Below, one piece after another: positions 61,299-64,000 of a stretch of DNA of 64,000 nt. The notes beneath the pieces are model-generated. The model was given only the letters and a program-made list of their open reading frames with translations, was not told the DNA's origin and did not search any database. The position numbers were made by a program, and so were the translations under genes. Where the stretch lies: NCBI GenBank assembly GCA_001418405.1, contig LIQL01000247.1:1-64000 (forward strand), given 5' to 3'. This DNA comes from Streptomyces diastatochromogenes. GTDB lineage: Bacteria > Actinomycetota > Actinomycetes > Streptomycetales > Streptomycetaceae. Each line of letters begins with the position of its first letter. Positions within the stretch are counted from its first letter, which is position 1.

Positions 61299-61364
61299 CT
61301 ATTGGTTCTAACGTTCAGACGTCCGTTCGCCGCATCCGGCGTCGCCTCTCCCTAGGAGCCGTTC

Positions 61365-61763
61365 GTGAACCTCGTTTCCCTCCGCATGATCACCCACGAC
61401 GTGGCCCGTCTCGTCGCGTTCTACGAAGGGGTCACCGCCGTCCCCGCGACGTGGTCCACCCCGGAATTCGCCGAGTTGGTGACGGAGGCGTGCACGCTGG
61501 CGATCGCCAGTGACCGCACCGTGGCGCTGTTCGGCGCCGACTCCGCCCGACCGGCCGCCAACCACACCGTGATCACCGAATTCCGCGTCGCCGACGTCGA
61601 TGCCGCGTACGCGCGCCTGACGTCGCTGGACTGCACGTTCGTCCAGCGGCCGACGACCATGCCGTGGGGCAACCGCTCCCTCCTCTTCCGGGACCCGGAC
61701 GGAAATCTGATCAACTTCTTCACGCCCGTCACCCCCGAGGCCGTGCGACGGCAGGAGCGGTAG
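61365..61763 (+). CDS. VOC-family (glyoxalase fold) protein
   Basis: A 132-residue single-domain VOC protein from GTG 61365 (TAGGAGCCGTTC upstream). LRMITHDVARLVAFYEGVTA and WGNRSLLFRDPDGNLINFF are the two beta-alpha-beta halves; metal-ligand candidates are H11 and the E/N of the second half, an incomplete set for glyoxalase I. Related proteins act as dioxygenases, isomerases or drug-binding resistance proteins. It is controlled, by position, by the divergent WYL regulator. Confidence 0.85.
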   Translation: MNLVSLRMITHDVARLVAFYEGVTAVPATWSTPEFAELVTEACTLAIASDRTVALFGADSARPAANHTVITEFRVADVDAAYARLTSLDCTFVQRPTTMPWGNRSLLFRDPDGNLINFFTPVTPEAVRRQER

Positions 61764-61851
61764 CAGCCCGTCCGGGGCAGTGGCGTGCTCGGGCTCCGTC
61801 CGCCTCGTGGGCCGTCCGTACCGGGACGTCACCGCAGGCGCTGGGGCACGG

Positions 61852-62454
61852 TCAAGTTCCCTTGCCGAAAAGCCGGTTGAGATGCTGGTCGACGGCGGTC
61901 AGGGCCTCTTGGGGCTCGATCACGCCCAGTTCGACGAGTGGGGTCAAGCCGGTGAGCGCCAGGAGCAGGTTGGTCTCGGTCGCCGGGTCGTGGTCGGGGC
62001 TGAGGTGGCCGTCGGTGACGGCCTGGCGGACGATCCGCTCGACGAGGTCGCGGCCGTGCGCCAACCCGTCACGTGCGCGGGTGCGGATGTTCGCGTCGTG
62101 CAGTGCCTCCAGGACGTAGGCGGCGCTCATCCGGCTCGTCGTGCGTGCGTCGGGACGGAGGGGGAGCATCTCCACGAGCATCACGCGGAGCAGGTCGCGG
62201 GGGTGCGGTGGGTCGCCGAGTCCGCTGACGCCTTCGGCGACGCGCAGCGACGTCTGTGCGGACGCGAAGTCCATGGCGAAGACCACCATCTCTTCCCGGG
62301 TGGCGAAGTAGTGCTGCACCGCGCCGTGGGAGAGGCCCGCTTCCTGGGCCACCTCGCGGACGCTCGCCTGCGCGATGCCGCGTTCTTCCACTACGCGCCA
62401 CAGCGCTCGGGCGATGGTCTCGCGGCGTTCGCGGTGATCCACCTGCTTGGGCAT
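61852..62454 (-). CDS. TetR-family regulator
   Basis: A 200-residue TetR protein from ATG 62454 behind GGGGAGGCCGACC. The helix-turn-helix is ETIARALWRVVEERGIAQAS, then VREVAQEAGLSHGAVQHYFA. The C-terminal domain resembles the BetI-like TetR_C_6 group (RMSAAYVLEALHDANIRTRA). It is divergent from the carboxylesterase gene with an 86-bp gap that holds a promoter; it likely represses that gene. Confidence 0.88.
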   Translation of the reverse strand: MPKQVDHRERRETIARALWRVVEERGIAQASVREVAQEAGLSHGAVQHYFATREEMVVFAMDFASAQTSLRVAEGVSGLGDPPHPRDLLRVMLVEMLPLRPDARTTSRMSAAYVLEALHDANIRTRARDGLAHGRDLVERIVRQAVTDGHLSPDHDPATETNLLLALTGLTPLVELGVIEPQEALTAVDQHLNRLFGKGT

Positions 62455-62480
62455 GGTCGGCCTCCCCTTATTTCATACGG

Positions 62481-62508
62481 TTGACATATTACAGCTGACC
62501 GGTAAAAG
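62481..62508 (+). promoter_or_regulatory. promoter of the carboxylesterase gene
   Basis: TTGACA (62481-62486), 16 bases, TAAAAG (62503-62508), 32 bp ahead of the start codon. The overlapping GGTTGAC...GCTGACC (62479-62500) is partly symmetric and may be the TetR site. Confidence 0.5.
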
Positions 62509-62540
62509 CTGGGAGTCCGATCGCGGGGGAAGGATGTGGC

Positions 62541-64000
62541 ATGTCCGAACGACCGAGAGCACGGACTGCGGAGGGACTCGTCGAGGGGTGCTGGCGGGGA
62601 GGGCACGCGGTCTTCCGCGGCATCCCCTACGCGCAGCCGCCGGTCGGACCGCTGCGCTTCCGGGCGCCCGCCCCGGTCGAGGGGTGGAGCGGGACGAGGC
62701 GGGCGACCGAGTTCGGCCCGGTGGTTCCGCAGGCGGGACCGACGGCCGAGAGCTCGGTCGGGAACGACTGGCTCACGCTCAACGTCAGCACCCCGGCCCT
62801 GGGGGTAGCCGGGCTGCCCGTGCTGGTGTGGATCCACGGCGGCGCCTACATCGCGGGGGCCTCCAGCGATCCGATGTACGACCCGGCGGCCCTGACCGGC
62901 GCGGGCCTGGTCGTGGTGAGCATCAACTACCGCGTGGCGGTCGAGGGTTTCGCCCTGATCGACGGCGCACCGGCCAACCGCGGGCTCCTCGACCAGATCG
63001 CGGCCCTGCAATGGGTGCAGCGCAACATCGCCGCGTTCGGCGGAGACCCCGACCAGGTCACGGTGGCGGGCCAGTCCGCCGGGGCCGGGTCGATCGCGGC
63101 CCTGCTGACGAGGGAGCGGGTGCGCGGCTCGTTCCGCCGGGCCATCGTGCACTCGGTGCCCGGAACGCTGTGCACCCGCGCGCTGGCGGAAGAAGTCACC
63201 GCCGCACTCGCCGGCCGGGTCGGTGCGGCACCTGACGCCGAAGCCCTGTCCGGCATCGCCCCAGCGCGCCTGGCCGGCGAACTCACCGCCCTCGGTGCCG
63301 ACCTTCCCGGTCGCCGTACGAAGTGGGGTCGGCTCGCGCAGACCGGTGTCCCCGTGTGCCCGGTCCTCGACGGCGCGGTGCTCACCGAAACGCCCTGGAG
63401 TGCGCTGGCCGGCGGCCGTGCCGGCGGGATCGAGCTCCTCGTCGGCCACACCCGCGATGAATTCCGGCTGTTCAGCGTCATGATGGGGCGGCTGGGCACC
63501 TTCACCGAGGACGAGGTCCGTACGGCCCTGGACCTGTTCGCCCCGGCACCGGGCGGCGCCGACGCCTACCGTGCCGCCTACCCGCGGGCCACCCCCGAAG
63601 AGCTGCTCGAACTGGTCCACTCCGACGCTCTCTTCCGCATGCCGTCACTGCGCCTGGCCCAGGCGAACCATGCGGCCGGAGGCACGTCGTTCCTCTTCGC
63701 GCTGCACCTGTCGGCTCCGGCGTCCGGCGGTGTCCTGGGCGCCTGTCACAGCCTCGACGTGCCCCTGGCGTTCGGCACGTTGGACAGCCCCGTCGGTCGG
63801 CACCTCTTCGGCGACCGGCCGACGCCGGAGGTCGTGGCGGTGTCCCGGGAACTCCGGCAGGGATGGGTCCGCTTCGCCACGACCGGCGACCCCGGATGGC
63901 CCGCCCACCGGCCCGGGCGACGGCTGACTCGCGTCCTGGACGTCGAGTCGAAGACCTCGCCCTACCCGGCAGAGGCGTCCCGCCGGATCTGGGAGCGGCA
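62541..64000 (+). CDS. type B carboxylesterase (truncated by window end)
   Basis: The first 486 residues of a carboxylesterase; the family length is about 490-510, so nearly complete. GIPYAQPPVGPLRFRAP opens the domain, VWIHGGAYIAGASS is the oxyanion hole, VTVAGQSAGAGS holds the nucleophile S179, and ACHSLDVPLAFG contains the catalytic His region; the acid is likely E in HTRDEF. The usual EDCLxLNV word is NDWLTLNV, so the first disulfide Cys is missing. No signal peptide: cytosolic. GGAAGGATGTGGC precedes the ATG. The divergent TetR gene probably controls it. Confidence 0.9.
   Translation, partial: MSERPRARTAEGLVEGCWRGGHAVFRGIPYAQPPVGPLRFRAPAPVEGWSGTRRATEFGPVVPQAGPTAESSVGNDWLTLNVSTPALGVAGLPVLVWIHGGAYIAGASSDPMYDPAALTGAGLVVVSINYRVAVEGFALIDGAPANRGLLDQIAALQWVQRNIAAFGGDPDQVTVAGQSAGAGSIAALLTRERVRGSFRRAIVHSVPGTLCTRALAEEVTAALAGRVGAAPDAEALSGIAPARLAGELTALGADLPGRRTKWGRLAQTGVPVCPVLDGAVLTETPWSALAGGRAGGIELLVGHTRDEFRLFSVMMGRLGTFTEDEVRTALDLFAPAPGGADAYRAAYPRATPEELLELVHSDALFRMPSLRLAQANHAAGGTSFLFALHLSAPASGGVLGACHSLDVPLAFGTLDSPVGRHLFGDRPTPEVVAVSRELRQGWVRFATTGDPGWPAHRPGRRLTRVLDVESKTSPYPAEASRRIWER

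Noticed and set aside
1-64000. tRNA, rRNA, CRISPR arrays, insertion sequences, phage or conjugation genes
   Set aside because: I found no regularly spaced repeats, transposase motifs or cloverleaf-like structures; all longer repeats are explained as operators or hairpins.

Overview
The window is high-GC actinomycete DNA with GTG starts, GGAGG-type ribosome binding sites, rare TTA codons, and Streptomyces-type regulators (NsrR/HmpA, ECF41, DevS/DevR-like, SigB/F-type partner switching). It most likely comes from a Streptomyces chromosome or a close relative, and it reads as an accessory or arm region: many small independent units, most with their own divergent regulator and palindromic operators. 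I see no tRNA, rRNA, CRISPR array, insertion sequence or phage gene.

Left part (1-20.6 kb): a hydrolase/TetR pair, a polysaccharide-deacetylase-like protein, an acetyltransferase, a class I P450 operon (ferredoxin, reductase, P450), an acyltransferase-3 membrane protein, a flavin monooxygenase, exported hydrolases, and a PaoABC-type molybdenum aldehyde oxidoreductase facing a TetR gene across two phased operators. Next comes an ECF41 sigma factor with a carboxymuconolactone-decarboxylase-family gene that carries a close match to the ECF41 promoter.

Middle part (20.6-43 kb): a redox/gas-stress block. A GAF-GAF histidine kinase with a DosS-like heme histidine, a LuxR-type response regulator, a globin-reductase, a flavin-binding protein and an orphan cytochrome oxidase subunit I are linked by one repeated 16-bp palindrome. 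Further right lie NsrR, a flavohemoglobin (HmpA) and two NsrR-like operators, then a beta-carbonic anhydrase, an OmpR-type two-component system with tandem operator repeats and a His/Asp-rich sensor loop, a permease, and a methyltransferase/TetR pair whose promoter predicts a leaderless mRNA.

Right part (43-64 kb) holds the most unusual material. (i) A translationally coupled operon encodes a four-helix membrane protein and a small soluble protein that share a glycine-rich, RHIM-like motif (one copy in the first, two in the second). (ii) A compact class I lanthipeptide cluster has a split LanB, a 56-residue precursor with five Cys each preceded by its own Ser/Thr, a LanC, an attenuator hairpin after lanA, and a following glycosyltransferase with a TTA codon. 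(iii) A sigma-factor partner-switching cluster (PP2C phosphatase, three STAS proteins, RsbW-like kinase, sigma factor) contains a coupled B12-binding protein with the W-x9-EH signature of CarH-type photoreceptors, which suggests light or cobalamin input into a stress sigma factor. The window ends with a WYL regulator, a glyoxalase-fold protein, a TetR and a truncated carboxylesterase.
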